From Pseudomonas sp. ANT_H12B (GTDB lineage Bacteria; Pseudomonadota; Gammaproteobacteria; Pseudomonadales; Pseudomonadaceae), in NCBI RefSeq assembly GCF_008369325.1, contig NZ_VOBI01000028.1:1-51727 (forward strand): a stretch of 51,727 bases of DNA, written 5' to 3'. Below the pieces are notes generated by a model. It saw nothing but the letters and a program-made list of their open reading frames with translations, made no database searches and was not told the DNA's origin. Positions 15,495-24,634 of the stretch are shown one piece after another (the first letter of the stretch is position 1; each line of letters begins with the position of its first letter). The position numbers were made by a program, and so were the translations under genes.

Positions 15495-16112
15495 ATGTTT
15501 TTGCGCCACATCATCGTTTTCAGTTTCATCGCCCTGCTCGCCGGTTGCGCCGGCTTCGGCGCCCGCGAATCGGTCCAGGGCAAAGGCGACCCGGCCCAAT
15601 GGCGCCAGTACAAACAGCAATTGACCCTCCTCGATGGCTGGCAGATCAACGGCAAAATAGGCATTCGCGCCCCGAAAGACTCGGGCAGCGGCACCTTGTT
15701 CTGGCTGCAGCGACAGGATTATTACGACATCCGCCTTTCCGGCCCCTTGGGTCGCGGCGCAGCACGCCTGACCGGTCGCCCCGGCAAGGTCTCGCTGGAA
15801 GTCGCCAACCAGGGTCGCTATGAAGCGCCGACGCCTGAAGTGCTGGTCGAAGAACAACTGGGCTGGAAGTTACCGGTGTCCAATCTGGCCTGGTGGGTTC
15901 GCGGGCTCCCGGCGCCAGACAGCAAAAGCCGCCTGACACTGGACGCCGACAGCCGCCTGGCCAACCTGGAACAGGATGGCTGGCAGGTCGAATACCTCAG
16001 CTATGCCGAGCAAAACGGCTTTTGGTTGCCCGAGCGGATCAAACTGCATGGCACCGACCTTGATGTCACGCTGGTGATCAAGGAATGGCAACCTCGCAAA
16101 TTGGGGCAGTAA
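15495..16112 (+). CDS. lolB: Outer-membrane lipoprotein receptor LolB
   Basis: Accepts lipoproteins from periplasmic LolA and inserts them into the outer membrane; itself a lipoprotein. It has 205 residues, the usual size. The signal peptide ends in LAGC (Cys18), followed by an unclosed beta-barrel fold with the WQINGKIGIR start of the mature domain. It lies 4 bases after the TPR gene and 2 bases before ispE. The lolB-ispE-prs order is conserved in gamma-proteobacteria. Confidence 0.94.
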   Translation: MFLRHIIVFSFIALLAGCAGFGARESVQGKGDPAQWRQYKQQLTLLDGWQINGKIGIRAPKDSGSGTLFWLQRQDYYDIRLSGPLGRGAARLTGRPGKVSLEVANQGRYEAPTPEVLVEEQLGWKLPVSNLAWWVRGLPAPDSKSRLTLDADSRLANLEQDGWQVEYLSYAEQNGFWLPERIKLHGTDLDVTLVIKEWQPRKLGQ

Positions 16113-16114
16113 AC

Positions 16115-16966
16115 ATGACCGCCCCTCGTTTGACGCTGCCCTCCCCGGCCAAACTCAATTTGATGCTGCACATCCTCGGACGCCGTGAAGACGGTTATCA
16201 CGAGTTGCAGACGATTTTTCAGTTTCTCGACTATGGCGATGAAATCACCTTCGCTGTCCGCGATGACGGCGTGATTCGTTTGCACACCGAATTCGATGGC
16301 GTTCCTCACGACAGCAATCTGATCGTCAAAGCCGCGAAAAAACTTCAGGAGCAATCCGGTTGTCTGCTCGGTATCGATATCTGGATCGAAAAAATTCTGC
16401 CCATGGGCGGCGGTATCGGTGGCGGCAGTTCAAATGCCGCGACGACATTGTTGGGTCTCAATCATCTCTGGCAACTGGGCTGGAATGAGGATCGGCTAGC
16501 GGTTCTGGGCCTGACACTTGGCGCCGACGTCCCGGTTTTCGTGCGTGGCCACGCTGCTTTTGCCGAAGGCGTGGGGGAGAAACTGACCCCCGTAGACCCC
16601 GAAGAACCGTGGTATCTCGTGCTTGTGCCGCAAGTATCTGTAAGTACAGCAGAAATTTTTTCAGATCCGTTGTTGACACGTAACTCTTCTCCCATTAAAG
16701 TGCGCCCCGTTCCCAAGGGAAACAGTCGAAATGACTGCTTACCGGTGGTAGCAAGGCGTTACCCAGATATACGTAACGCATTGAATTTGTTAGGTAAATT
16801 TACCGAAGCAAAACTCACCGGAACTGGAAGTTGTGTGTTTGGGGGCTTCCCAAGCAAAGCTGAAGCTGATAAAGTCTCGGCCCTTCTTACAGAGACCCTT
16901 ACAGGGTTTGTAGCAAAGGGAAGCAACGTTTCGATGTTGCATCGCAAGCTGCAAAGTCTGCTCTAA
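16115..16966 (+). CDS. ispE: 4-diphosphocytidyl-2-C-methyl-D-erythritol kinase
   Basis: Phosphorylates CDP-methylerythritol in the MEP isoprenoid pathway. It is a GHMP kinase of 283 residues, with PSPAKLNLML (about 8-17), the ATP loop PMGGGIGGGSSNAAT (about 95-109) and the third motif LTGTGSCVFG near residue 235. The start is ATG 16115, just after the lolB stop; an earlier in-frame ATG lies inside lolB. The last third (from about 16630) is noticeably richer in A/T than the rest and contains a strong promoter at 16673-16701 in the coding strand direction. Confidence 0.95.
   Translation: MTAPRLTLPSPAKLNLMLHILGRREDGYHELQTIFQFLDYGDEITFAVRDDGVIRLHTEFDGVPHDSNLIVKAAKKLQEQSGCLLGIDIWIEKILPMGGGIGGGSSNAATTLLGLNHLWQLGWNEDRLAVLGLTLGADVPVFVRGHAAFAEGVGEKLTPVDPEEPWYLVLVPQVSVSTAEIFSDPLLTRNSSPIKVRPVPKGNSRNDCLPVVARRYPDIRNALNLLGKFTEAKLTGTGSCVFGGFPSKAEADKVSALLTETLTGFVAKGSNVSMLHRKLQSLL
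16673..16708 (+). promoter_or_regulatory. Strong sigma-70 promoter inside ispE, upstream of tRNA-Gln and prs
   Basis: TTGACA (16673-16678), a 17-bp spacer, and TAAAGT (16696-16701), followed by a GC-rich discriminator GCGCCCC (16702-16708). That discriminator is typical of stringently controlled rRNA and tRNA promoters, and the same architecture precedes tRNA-Met at 24471. Transcription would start about 295 bases before the tRNA, inside ispE codons. Confidence 0.7.
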
Positions 16967-17002
16967 AGGAACCGATTACTGGGTAATCGTTGCAACAGAT
17001 AC

Positions 17003-17077
17003 AGGGGCGTCGCCAAGCGGTAAGGCAGCAGGTTTTGATCCTGCCATGCGTTGGTTCGAATCCAGCCGCCCCTGCCA
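17003..17077 (+). tRNA. tRNA-Gln (anticodon TTG)
   Basis: A complete cloverleaf: acceptor stem AGGGGCG (17003-17009) with CGCCCCT (17067-17073), anticodon stem GCAGG/CCTGC (17028-17032, 17040-17044) and loop TTTTGAT with anticodon TTG at 17035-17037, TPsiC arm GGTTCGAATCC, and encoded CCA at 17075-17077. A small hairpin (CGATTAC/GTAATCG, 16973-16989) lies between the ispE stop and the tRNA and may be a processing site. The prs gene follows after 45 bases, so tRNA and prs mRNA are likely cut from one transcript. Confidence 0.96.
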
Positions 17078-17122
17078 TTTTCTATACTCATCCAGGTTAC
17101 CCTCAGCCTCTAGGTACTGCGC

Positions 17123-18064
17123 GTGTCCAAGATGATGGTCTTTACGGGGAACGCTAACCCCGATCTGGCTCGGCGTGTTGTACGTCAGCTGCATATCCCT
17201 CTCGGTGACATCTCTGTCGGTAAGTTCTCCGACGGCGAAATTACTGCCGAGATCAATGAAAACGTCCGCGGTAAAGATGTCTTCATTATTCAGCCGACTT
17301 GCGCTCCGACCAACGATAACCTGATGGAACTGGTAGTGATGGCTGATGCCTTCCGCCGCTCCTCGGCTACTCGTATCACTGCTGTTATTCCTTACTTTGG
17401 TTATGCCCGTCAGGATCGCCGTCCGCGTTCCGCACGTGTGGCTATCAGCGCGAAAGTCGTTGCTGACATGCTTACCGTAGTCGGCATCGACCGTGTTCTC
17501 ACGGTTGATCTGCATGCTGACCAAATCCAGGGTTTCTTCGATATTCCGGTAGATAACATCTACGGCTCCCCGGTATTGGTGGATGACATTGAAGATCAGC
17601 GCTTCGAAAACCTGATGATCGTTTCCCCGGACATTGGCGGCGTCGTGCGTGCACGTGCTGTTGCCAAATCCCTGGGCGTGGATCTCGGGATCATCGACAA
17701 ACGCCGTGAGAAAGCCAATCACTCTGAAGTGATGCATATCATCGGTGATGTCGAAGGGCGTACCTGTATTCTGGTCGATGACATGGTCGATACCGCCGGC
17801 ACTCTGTGCCACGCGGCCAAGGCCCTGAAAGAGCATGGCGCTGCCAAGGTTTTCGCCTACTGCACACACCCTGTGCTGTCCGGTCGGGCGATCGAAAACA
17901 TTGAAAATTCCATGCTGGACGAATTGGTGGTGACTAACACCATCCCGTTGTCCGCTGCTGCTCAAGCCTGCTCGCGTATCCGTCAACTGGATATCGCGCC
18001 GGTTGTTGCCGAAGCGGTCCGCCGCATCAGCAATGAAGAATCGATCAGCGCGATGTTCCGTTAA
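17123..18064 (+). CDS. prs: Ribose-phosphate pyrophosphokinase (PRPP synthase)
   Basis: Makes PRPP from ribose 5-phosphate and ATP for nucleotide, His, Trp and NAD synthesis. It has 313 residues (MSKMMVFTGNANPDL start). The catalytic flexible loop region SVGKFSDGE is near 30-38, the PYFGYARQDRR segment near 90-104, and the PRPP-binding loop LVDDMVDTAGT at about 216-226. It starts with GTG at 17123; the next ATG is three codons in. The gene ends just before a strong terminator at 18102-18139. Confidence 0.96.
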   Translation: MSKMMVFTGNANPDLARRVVRQLHIPLGDISVGKFSDGEITAEINENVRGKDVFIIQPTCAPTNDNLMELVVMADAFRRSSATRITAVIPYFGYARQDRRPRSARVAISAKVVADMLTVVGIDRVLTVDLHADQIQGFFDIPVDNIYGSPVLVDDIEDQRFENLMIVSPDIGGVVRARAVAKSLGVDLGIIDKRREKANHSEVMHIIGDVEGRTCILVDDMVDTAGTLCHAAKALKEHGAAKVFAYCTHPVLSGRAIENIENSMLDELVVTNTIPLSAAAQACSRIRQLDIAPVVAEAVRRISNEESISAMFR

Positions 18065-18101
18065 GGCCCTGCCCTTCTCGAACATCTCGTTGACGAAAAG
18101 C

Positions 18102-18139
18102 GCCCCGCCCCGGCATTCCTGTCGGGGCGGGGCTTTTTT
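18102..18139 (+). terminator. Rho-independent terminator after prs
   Basis: GCCCCGCCCCG (18102-18112) pairs perfectly with CGGGGCGGGGC (18123-18133) and is followed by six T (18134-18139). It separates prs from rplY, which must have its own promoter in the 65 bases before its start. Confidence 0.92.
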
Positions 18140-18204
18140 GCCCATATCGCCTTTAGCGCTGGTCGCAACCGCTGGGGCGAATGTGGTTATTTTGGAGATA
18201 CAAC

Positions 18205-18810
18205 ATGAACGATTTTACTCTGAATGCTGAAGTGCGTTCCGACCTGGGGAAAGGTGCGAGCCGCCGCCTGCGTCGTCTCGCAAGCCTGGTACCTGCTGTA
18301 GTTTACGGTGGCGAAAAAGCCCCTGAATCCATCAGCATGCTGGCTAAAGAAGTTGCCAAACTGCTCGAAAACGAAGCGGCTTACAGCCACATCATCGAGC
18401 TGAACGTTGGCGGCACCAAGCAAAACGTAATCATCAAAGCTCTGCAGCGTCACCCGGCTAAAGGCCACGTGATGCACGCTGACTTCGTACGCGTTGTAGC
18501 TGGCCAGAAACTGACCGCTATCGTGCCTGTACACTTCGTTGGCGAAGAAGCTCCGATCAAGAAAGGCGGCGAAGTTTCGCACGTTGTTGCTGAAATCGAA
18601 GTGACCTGCCTGCCAAAAGACCTGCCTGAATTCATCGAAGTCGACCTGGCTAACGCCGAAGTCGGTTCGATCATTCACCTGTCTGACCTCAAAGCCCCTA
18701 AAGGCGTTGAGTTTGTTGCTCTGGCACACGGTGATGACAAGGCTGTTGCCAACGTCCACGCTCCACGTGTTGCTCCAGAAGCTACTACTGAAGAAGGCGC
18801 AGCAGAGTAA
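18205..18810 (+). CDS. rplY: 50S ribosomal protein L25, long CTC-type
   Basis: Binds 5S rRNA in the large ribosomal subunit. It has 201 residues: an N-terminal L25 domain (about 1-95) plus a TL5/CTC-type C-terminal beta domain (about 100-190), the long form typical of pseudomonads. The tail is acidic and Ala-rich. The start is ATG 18205, with GGAGA 8 bases upstream; an in-frame ATG at 18181 would precede the RBS and is rejected. Codon use is strongly biased, as for a highly expressed gene. Confidence 0.96.
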   Translation: MNDFTLNAEVRSDLGKGASRRLRRLASLVPAVVYGGEKAPESISMLAKEVAKLLENEAAYSHIIELNVGGTKQNVIIKALQRHPAKGHVMHADFVRVVAGQKLTAIVPVHFVGEEAPIKKGGEVSHVVAEIEVTCLPKDLPEFIEVDLANAEVGSIIHLSDLKAPKGVEFVALAHGDDKAVANVHAPRVAPEATTEEGAAE

Positions 18811-18979
18811 TTTGACTCTGTTCGCCGGAGTGACCGGTAACATCGCGGACTAGAGCGTAGCGAGAAAGCGGGCGAGAACGCGGAGTTTACATAATGGTAA
18901 ATGAGCACTTGTCGTCCACTTTCGCCGCACACAACTGTCGCGGCGATGTTATCCACCACTCCAAGAAAGGGCCCCTATC

Positions 18980-19564
18980 GTGACTGCCATCAAACTGATC
19001 GTTGGCCTGGGAAATCCAGGCGCTGAATACGAACAGACCCGGCATAACGCAGGGGCCCTTTTTGTTGAGCGCATCGCGAACGCACAAGGCGTAAACCTTG
19101 TGGCGGATCGCAAATATTTCGGCCTGACCGGGCGTTATTCGCATCAGGGTCAGGATGTTCGTCTGTTGATTCCCACCACGTACATGAACCGCAGCGGCCA
19201 AGCCGTGGCGGCACTCGCCGGTTTCTTCCGCATCACGCCTGAAGAAATCCTCGTGGCGCACGACGAACTCGACCTGCCACCCGGCGTTGCCAAGCTCAAA
19301 CAAGGCGGCGGCCATGGCGGTCACAACGGGTTGCGCGACATCATTGCGCAACTGGGCAATCAGAATACCTTTTACCGCTTGCGGCTTGGCATTGGCCACC
19401 CGGGCGTTGCCAGTATGGTTTCAAATTTCGTCCTGGGTCGTGCGCCACGCGCCGAACAGGAAAAACTCGATGCCAGCATCGACTTTGCCCTCGGCGTGCT
19501 GCCGGATATCCTCGCCGGTGAATGGAACCGCGCGATGAAAAACCTGCACAGCCAGAAGGCCTGA
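18980..19564 (+). CDS. pth: Peptidyl-tRNA hydrolase
   Basis: Cleaves peptidyl-tRNA released prematurely from ribosomes. It has 194 residues, the standard size, with the family signatures LIVGLGNPGAEYEQTRHNAG (7-26, catalytic His at the end), TYMNRSGQAV (about 66-75) and the GGHGGHNGLRDI motif (about 109-120). It lies 169 bases after rplY without an obvious terminator between, and 22 bases before ychF. The rplY-pth-ychF order is conserved in gamma-proteobacteria. Confidence 0.96.
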   Translation: MTAIKLIVGLGNPGAEYEQTRHNAGALFVERIANAQGVNLVADRKYFGLTGRYSHQGQDVRLLIPTTYMNRSGQAVAALAGFFRITPEEILVAHDELDLPPGVAKLKQGGGHGGHNGLRDIIAQLGNQNTFYRLRLGIGHPGVASMVSNFVLGRAPRAEQEKLDASIDFALGVLPDILAGEWNRAMKNLHSQKA

Positions 19565-19586
19565 CTCACTCCTCGGGGAAAAAATC

Positions 19587-20687
19587 ATGGGATTCAATTG
19601 CGGCATCGTCGGCCTGCCTAACGTCGGCAAGTCCACCCTATTCAACGCCCTGACCAAATCCGGGATCGCGGCCGAGAACTTCCCCTTCTGCACCATCGAG
19701 CCAAACACTGGCATCGTGCCAATGCCGGATCCGCGCCTGGAAGCCCTGGCGGCCATCGTCAATCCGAAGCGTATCCTGCCAACCACCATGGAATTCGTCG
19801 ACATCGCTGGCCTGGTTGCCGGCGCCTCGAAAGGTGAAGGCCTGGGCAACAAGTTCCTCGCCAACATCCGCGAGACCGATGCCATCGCTCACGTGGTCCG
19901 CTGCTTTGAAGACGAGAACGTAATTCACGTCTCCAACAGCGTCGACCCGAAACGCGACATCGAGATCATCGACCTCGAACTGATCTTCGCCGACCTCGAC
20001 AGCTGCGAGAAGCAACTGCAGAAAGTCGCTCGCAACGCCAAGGGTGGTGACAAGGACGCCGTGGTCCAGAAAGGTCTGCTGGAGCAACTGATCGCTCACT
20101 TCACCCTCGGCAAGCCTGCGCGTACGCTGATGAAAACCATGGGCGCCGACGACAAAGCGGTGATTCGTGGTTTCCACCTGCTGACCACCAAGCCGGTCAT
20201 GTACATCGCCAACGTCGCTGAAGACGGTTTCGAGAACAACCCGCTGCTGGACATCGTCAAAGCCATCGCCGAAGAAGAAGGCGCCATGGTAGTTCCGGTC
20301 TGCAACAAGATCGAAGCCGAAATCGCCGAACTGGATGACGGCGAAGAGAAAGACATGTTCCTCGAAGCCCTGGGTCTCGAAGAACCTGGCTTGAACCGCG
20401 TCATCCGCGCCGGTTACGAAATGCTGCACCTGCAGACCTACTTCACCGCCGGTGTCGAAGAAGTCCGCGCCTGGACCGTCCGCGTCGGTGCTACCGCACC
20501 ACAAGCCGCCGGCGTGATCCACACCGACTTCGAAAAAGGCTTCATCCGCGCCGAAGTCATCGCCTATGACGACTTCATCCAGTACAAGGGCGAAGCCGGC
20601 ACCAAAGAAGCCGGTAAATGGCGCTTGGAAGGCAAGGACTACATCGTTAAAGATGGCGACGTGATGCACTTCCGTTTCAACGTCTAA
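19587..20687 (+). CDS. ychF: Redox-regulated ATPase YchF (OLA1 family)
   Basis: An Obg-family P-loop protein that prefers ATP and binds ribosomes. It has 366 residues. Walker A GLPNVGKST is at 8-16, Walker B-like DIAGLVAGASKGEG is at about 69-82, a coiled-coil insertion is at about 130-190, the altered G4 motif NVAEDG is at about 206, and a C-terminal TGS domain is at about 280-365. It is the last gene of the plus-strand housekeeping run and ends at a clear terminator. Confidence 0.96.
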   Translation: MGFNCGIVGLPNVGKSTLFNALTKSGIAAENFPFCTIEPNTGIVPMPDPRLEALAAIVNPKRILPTTMEFVDIAGLVAGASKGEGLGNKFLANIRETDAIAHVVRCFEDENVIHVSNSVDPKRDIEIIDLELIFADLDSCEKQLQKVARNAKGGDKDAVVQKGLLEQLIAHFTLGKPARTLMKTMGADDKAVIRGFHLLTTKPVMYIANVAEDGFENNPLLDIVKAIAEEEGAMVVPVCNKIEAEIAELDDGEEKDMFLEALGLEEPGLNRVIRAGYEMLHLQTYFTAGVEEVRAWTVRVGATAPQAAGVIHTDFEKGFIRAEVIAYDDFIQYKGEAGTKEAGKWRLEGKDYIVKDGDVMHFRFNV

Positions 20688-20713
20688 GTTTCAAGACGAA
20701 GCACCCGCCCAAG

Positions 20714-20742
20714 AAAAAGCCGCGTTTAGACGCGGCTTTTTT
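20714..20742 (+). terminator. Rho-independent terminator after ychF
   Basis: The stem AGCCGCGT/ACGCGGCT has loop TTAG (20726-20729), with A-run before and T-run after (to 20742). The flanking A/T runs could let it act in both directions, ending ychF and the convergent MFS gene. Confidence 0.9.
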
Positions 20743-20786
20743 GTGCCTGAAATAATCATCCGCCACACCATCGAACCAATGTGGAT

Positions 20787-22004
20787 TCAGGCCTTTTTGG
20801 TTCTCGGCAGGAAGATCGCCAGCACACCCAACAACGGCAGGAACGAACACAGGAAGTACACGTATTCGATACCGTGAACGTCCGCCAGATACCCGAGCAA
20901 CGCCGCACCAATCCCGCCAAAGCCGAACATCAATCCGAAGAACACCCCGGCAATCATCCCGACATTGCCCGGCACCAGTTCCTGGGCATACACCACGATC
21001 GCCGAAAACGCTGACGCCAGGATGAAGCCGATCACGACGCTGAGGATGCTGGTCCAGAACAGATCAACGTGAGGCAGGATCAGGGTGAACGGTGCGACGC
21101 CAAGAATCGAGAACCAGATCACCGCCTTACGCCCGATTTTGTCGCCGATCGGCCCACCGAAGAACGTCCCCGCCGCTACCGCTCCGAGAAACAGAAACAG
21201 GTGCAACTGCGAACTCGCCACCGACAGGTCGAATTTCTCGATCAGGTAAAAGGTGAAGTAGCTGGTGAAGCTGGCCATGTAGAAATACTTGGAGAACACC
21301 AGCAATCCGAGCACCACCAGTGCACTGATCACCCGGTTCTTCGACAAGCCATGCGTCGCCGCCTGACCTTGCTTGAGCTTGAACAGGCTCAAGTGATTGG
21401 CGTACCAGCGGCTGATCCGATAGAGCACGAACAACGCAAACACGGCAAACAGCCCAAACCAGGCGACATGACCCTGGCCGAAAGGAATGATGATCGCCGC
21501 AGCCAGCAACGGACCGAAGGCCGAACCCGCATTACCACCGACTTGAAAGGTCGATTGCGCCAGGCCAAAACGCCCGCCCGAGGCCAGTCGCGCCACGCGA
21601 GAAGCTTCCGGGTGAAAGGTTGAGGAGCCGATACCGATCAACCCCGCCGCCAGCAGAATCAACGGGAAGGTGCCGACCACCGACATCATCAAAATGCCGA
21701 TCAGTGTGCAAACCGTCCCGGCCGGCAGCAGCCAGGGTTTGGGATGGCGATCCGTGTGGTAACCGACCCATGGCTGCAACAGCGAAGCCGTCAGCTGGAA
21801 TGTCAGGGTGATCAAACCAACCTCGGTAAATGTCAGGCCATAGTTGGCCTTGAGCATCGGATAAATCGACGGCAGTACCGACTGGATCAGGTCATTAATC
21901 AGATGCGCCAGCGCCACTGCGCCGATGATGCGCATGACCAGAGGGCTGCTTTGTGAAGTCGCGGGTGCCGACGTCGCGCCGGCCTGAACATTGCTGATAG
22001 CCAT
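20787..22004 (-). CDS. fsr: MFS transporter, fosmidomycin-resistance (Fsr) type
   Basis: A 405-residue major facilitator with 12 predicted membrane segments. The Fsr-family features are the N-terminal AHLINDLIQSVLPSIYPMLK (about 34-53), SSTFHPEASRVAR (about 131-143) and GGPIGDKIGRKAV (about 270). E. coli Fsr exports fosmidomycin; the natural substrate is unknown. The start is ATG 22004. It faces ychF convergently and diverges from the chemoreceptor gene; the 332-bp gap holds their promoters, none of which I can place with certainty. Confidence 0.87.
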   Translation of the reverse strand: MAISNVQAGATSAPATSQSSPLVMRIIGAVALAHLINDLIQSVLPSIYPMLKANYGLTFTEVGLITLTFQLTASLLQPWVGYHTDRHPKPWLLPAGTVCTLIGILMMSVVGTFPLILLAAGLIGIGSSTFHPEASRVARLASGGRFGLAQSTFQVGGNAGSAFGPLLAAAIIIPFGQGHVAWFGLFAVFALFVLYRISRWYANHLSLFKLKQGQAATHGLSKNRVISALVVLGLLVFSKYFYMASFTSYFTFYLIEKFDLSVASSQLHLFLFLGAVAAGTFFGGPIGDKIGRKAVIWFSILGVAPFTLILPHVDLFWTSILSVVIGFILASAFSAIVVYAQELVPGNVGMIAGVFFGLMFGFGGIGAALLGYLADVHGIEYVYFLCSFLPLLGVLAIFLPRTKKA

Positions 22005-22336
22005 GAGAATTTCCGTACAGCAGATGGGTGCACACGTGCAGGTGCGTCAATGTGCCATTTTTCAGTGCAGCAGCGCCATCCCCTTAGCCTGCTAACGACC
22101 CCGATTTTCATCGCCGAAACGGTGATAGCGCAACGCCATGGTCTGAATCTTGCCTTGCTAATGCCCTTCAACGCGGCCCCTTACAAAGGGGACCGAGAAT
22201 GGGAAGTTTCGCCACAGAGTCGGCCTACAGAGCTGACGAGGGTGAACTTTCGAGGCCTTTTATGGGGGCACAAGTCGCGGGCGCAACGGCCCCGACGCAC
22301 GCCGATGGTGCGTGGTGTCCAGAGGAGTCATGGGGC

Positions 22337-24394
22337 ATGCAGGCTTTTTTATCACCGGGGATCGGGTTGCTGGGGCGTTTTGGCTTCGCACGCAAATTTC
22401 AGCTGTTGTTCTTGCTGTTTATCCTGCCGCTGGCGGGCAGCCTGTTGATGATCGGTCAGGACTATCGCGACAAACTGAACCTGATCTCCGGCGAACGTGC
22501 CGGCGTTCGTCAACTGCTCGCCCTGGATGCGCTAGATAACTTGCTCGCCGCCCAGCGTGACCGCGCGGCTCGTTGGCGCGCGACGGAAACCAATCGCCAA
22601 CCAACACCGGCCACGCTCGCGGCGATGGCCGCGTTTGATGCGGTTCAGCCCGCCGTTACCCAAGCCACTTCGGATCTGGGCAATGCGCTGCAAACCGAAG
22701 GTGCGGAAGGCGAAACCCTGGCCCGTTATCAAGCGCTGCAAACCGCCCTCAACGGCCTCGACTCGAAAAGTCTGAGCGGTGTCGGCTGGTGGCCGGATGG
22801 TTATGATCGTTTCACCAACGCCTTAAGCGCCCTGCAAGCCTTGCGCGAGCAGATCGCCATGGACAATCGCCTGACCCTCGCGCCGTGGCTGGAAACTTAT
22901 CTGCTAACCCAGATATCTACACAGCACGCGCCGGACCTGATCGAACGGGTTGGTCGTCTGGCCAGCGTCGGCCAGGCATCGGTGGTGTCCGGCCAATTCA
23001 CCCTGCAAAGCCGTCTGCAGTTGCGCGACCTGCGCAGCCGTATCGGCGACGCCCGGGAGCAGCTGGTAAAAACCGCCAGCCGGCTCGAAGCGCGCCTACC
23101 CAGCGCCTTACAAGCCTGGGCCGGGCAATATCACGACAGCCTCAAGCACCTCGATGCCGAGTTGAAAGTCCTTGATGACGGTGTGTTCGGCGGCAGCATC
23201 AAGCTCAAGCCGGAAGAGTTCGAACGCAGCCTGGACGCCCTGCTCACTGACCTGGCCTCGCTGCGCCAGCAATCGCTGGTGTCGCTGGATCAACGTCTGG
23301 ATTACTACCACGGCTCGGCGATTCGCCAGTTCATCGTGGTGGCGACGATCTTCGGCTGCCTGCTGCTGGCTGCGCTGTACTTGTTCATCTGTTTGCAGGC
23401 CTCGATCCGTCGCAGCGCCAGCGGCATCACTGTGCTGGCCGAAGCATTGCGCGACGGCAACCTGAGCCTGCAAGTGCCGGTGCAAGGCCGCGACGAACTG
23501 GCCGCCATCAGCACCGCCCTCAACGTCGCCGTGGTGCAACTGCGCAACAGCCTGCTGGGGGTCGATCACGAAACCTTGCAGCTGAGCAACGCAGTACGCA
23601 CGCTCAACCATCACTCCAGCGGTGCCTTGGGCGAAGTCGAAGCCCAGCAATTGCAGATCAGTCAGATCGCCGCGGCGGCCACGCAATTGGCCGCGACCTC
23701 TCAAGGTGTCGCTCAGAGTTGCGAACAGGCTTCTGGCAGCGCTCAGCACACCCAACGCATCGCCGCCGACAGCAGCCGTGACAGCCAGCGTACGACAGCG
23801 AGCATTCAGCAGCTCAATCAACGCTTGAACGACACCGCCGCGGCACTGGGCCGCGTCAGTGAGCAAGGGCAGCAGATTCAGTTGGTGGTGGACACCATTC
23901 GCGGGGTCGCCGAACAGACGAACCTGTTGGCGCTCAATGCCGCCATCGAGGCCGCTCGCGCTGGCGAACAAGGTCGCGGCTTTGCCGTGGTAGCCGATGA
24001 AGTGCGCAGCCTGTCGCAACGCACCCAGTCTTCTACCGCGCAGATCGCCGGCACGGTCGACAGCCTGCGCAACACGGTGAACGAAGCGGTGAGCCTGATG
24101 GAAGCCGCCTGCGGCCAGGCTCAGTCCGATGCCCAGGCCGTCACAGGCCTCGGTGAACGCCTGGGGGAAATTGCCAGCGCCGTGCAGAGCGTCACCGATA
24201 CCCTGGCGCAGATCGCCACAGCGGTGGACGAGCAAGCGACCACCGCCGACGAGGTCAGCGGCAATATCCAGCAAGTCGATCAGGCGGCGGTACGCTTGCT
24301 CGAAGGCGCGCGGGCGGTGAACCTCGCGGCAGACACTCTGAGCCAGGGCAGTAAGGCCTTGAGTGCCAATACCGGGAGATTTCAGCTCAGTTGA
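22337..24394 (+). CDS. Methyl-accepting chemotaxis protein
   Basis: A 685-residue chemoreceptor. A first membrane helix (about 20-40, FQLLFLLFILPLAGSLLMI) is followed by a long all-helical periplasmic sensor (about 45-320), a second membrane helix (about 333-355), HAMP (about 355-410) and the cytoplasmic signalling coiled coil, whose tip reads VAEQTNLLALNAAIEAARAG near residue 527. No C-terminal CheR-binding pentapeptide is seen. The start is ATG 22337, preceded by AGAGGAG at 9 bases; a longer open frame back to 22199 lacks sense as a leader. The ligand is unknown, and there are no che genes nearby, so it signals to a distant Che cluster. Confidence 0.93.
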   Translation: MQAFLSPGIGLLGRFGFARKFQLLFLLFILPLAGSLLMIGQDYRDKLNLISGERAGVRQLLALDALDNLLAAQRDRAARWRATETNRQPTPATLAAMAAFDAVQPAVTQATSDLGNALQTEGAEGETLARYQALQTALNGLDSKSLSGVGWWPDGYDRFTNALSALQALREQIAMDNRLTLAPWLETYLLTQISTQHAPDLIERVGRLASVGQASVVSGQFTLQSRLQLRDLRSRIGDAREQLVKTASRLEARLPSALQAWAGQYHDSLKHLDAELKVLDDGVFGGSIKLKPEEFERSLDALLTDLASLRQQSLVSLDQRLDYYHGSAIRQFIVVATIFGCLLLAALYLFICLQASIRRSASGITVLAEALRDGNLSLQVPVQGRDELAAISTALNVAVVQLRNSLLGVDHETLQLSNAVRTLNHHSSGALGEVEAQQLQISQIAAAATQLAATSQGVAQSCEQASGSAQHTQRIAADSSRDSQRTTASIQQLNQRLNDTAAALGRVSEQGQQIQLVVDTIRGVAEQTNLLALNAAIEAARAGEQGRGFAVVADEVRSLSQRTQSSTAQIAGTVDSLRNTVNEAVSLMEAACGQAQSDAQAVTGLGERLGEIASAVQSVTDTLAQIATAVDEQATTADEVSGNIQQVDQAAVRLLEGARAVNLAADTLSQGSKALSANTGRFQLS

Positions 24395-24450
24395 CGCCCT
24401 CCTCTGATCCGTTTTTTTGGGTCAGGTGGATAAGCGGTTGAAAGCGTAGA

Positions 24451-24506
24451 GAAATATTTTAGATTTACGCTTGACACATCTCAGTTACGAGCCAATAATG
24501 CGCGCC
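24451..24506 (+). promoter_or_regulatory. tRNA-Met promoter
   Basis: AT-rich GAAATATTTTAGATTT (24451-24466) resembles an UP element. TTGACA is at 24471-24476, a 17-bp spacer follows, AATAAT is at 24494-24499, and a GC-rich discriminator GCGCGCC is at 24500-24506, just before the tRNA at 24511. Confidence 0.8.
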
Positions 24507-24510
24507 ACTT

Positions 24511-24587
24511 GGCTACATAGCTCAGTTGGTTAGAGCATAGCATTCATAATGCTGGGGTCCGGGGTTCAAGTCCCTGTGTAGCCACCA
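24511..24587 (+). tRNA. tRNA-Met (elongator, anticodon CAT)
   Basis: A complete cloverleaf with encoded CCA. The acceptor stem is GGCTACA (24511-24517) with TGTAGCC (24577-24583). The anticodon loop is TTCATAA with CAT at 24545-24547. The D arm is GCTCAGTTGGTTAGAGC and the T arm GGGGTTCAAGTCCC. It lacks the initiator features (C1:A72 mismatch). The overall sequence resembles elongator tRNA-Met; a lysidine-modified tRNA-Ile2 also has CAT and is less likely. Confidence 0.93.
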
Positions 24588-24634
24588 AGTACCTGTTTAC
24601 AGATGTCTCCATGAGTCTCTAAGCAACCTCAAGA

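Noticed and set aside
20787..22004. Functional link between the fosmidomycin-resistance-type exporter and ispE (both MEP pathway related)
   Set aside because: They are 3.8 kb apart, on opposite strands and in different operons. The shared theme comes only from the drug used to name Fsr.
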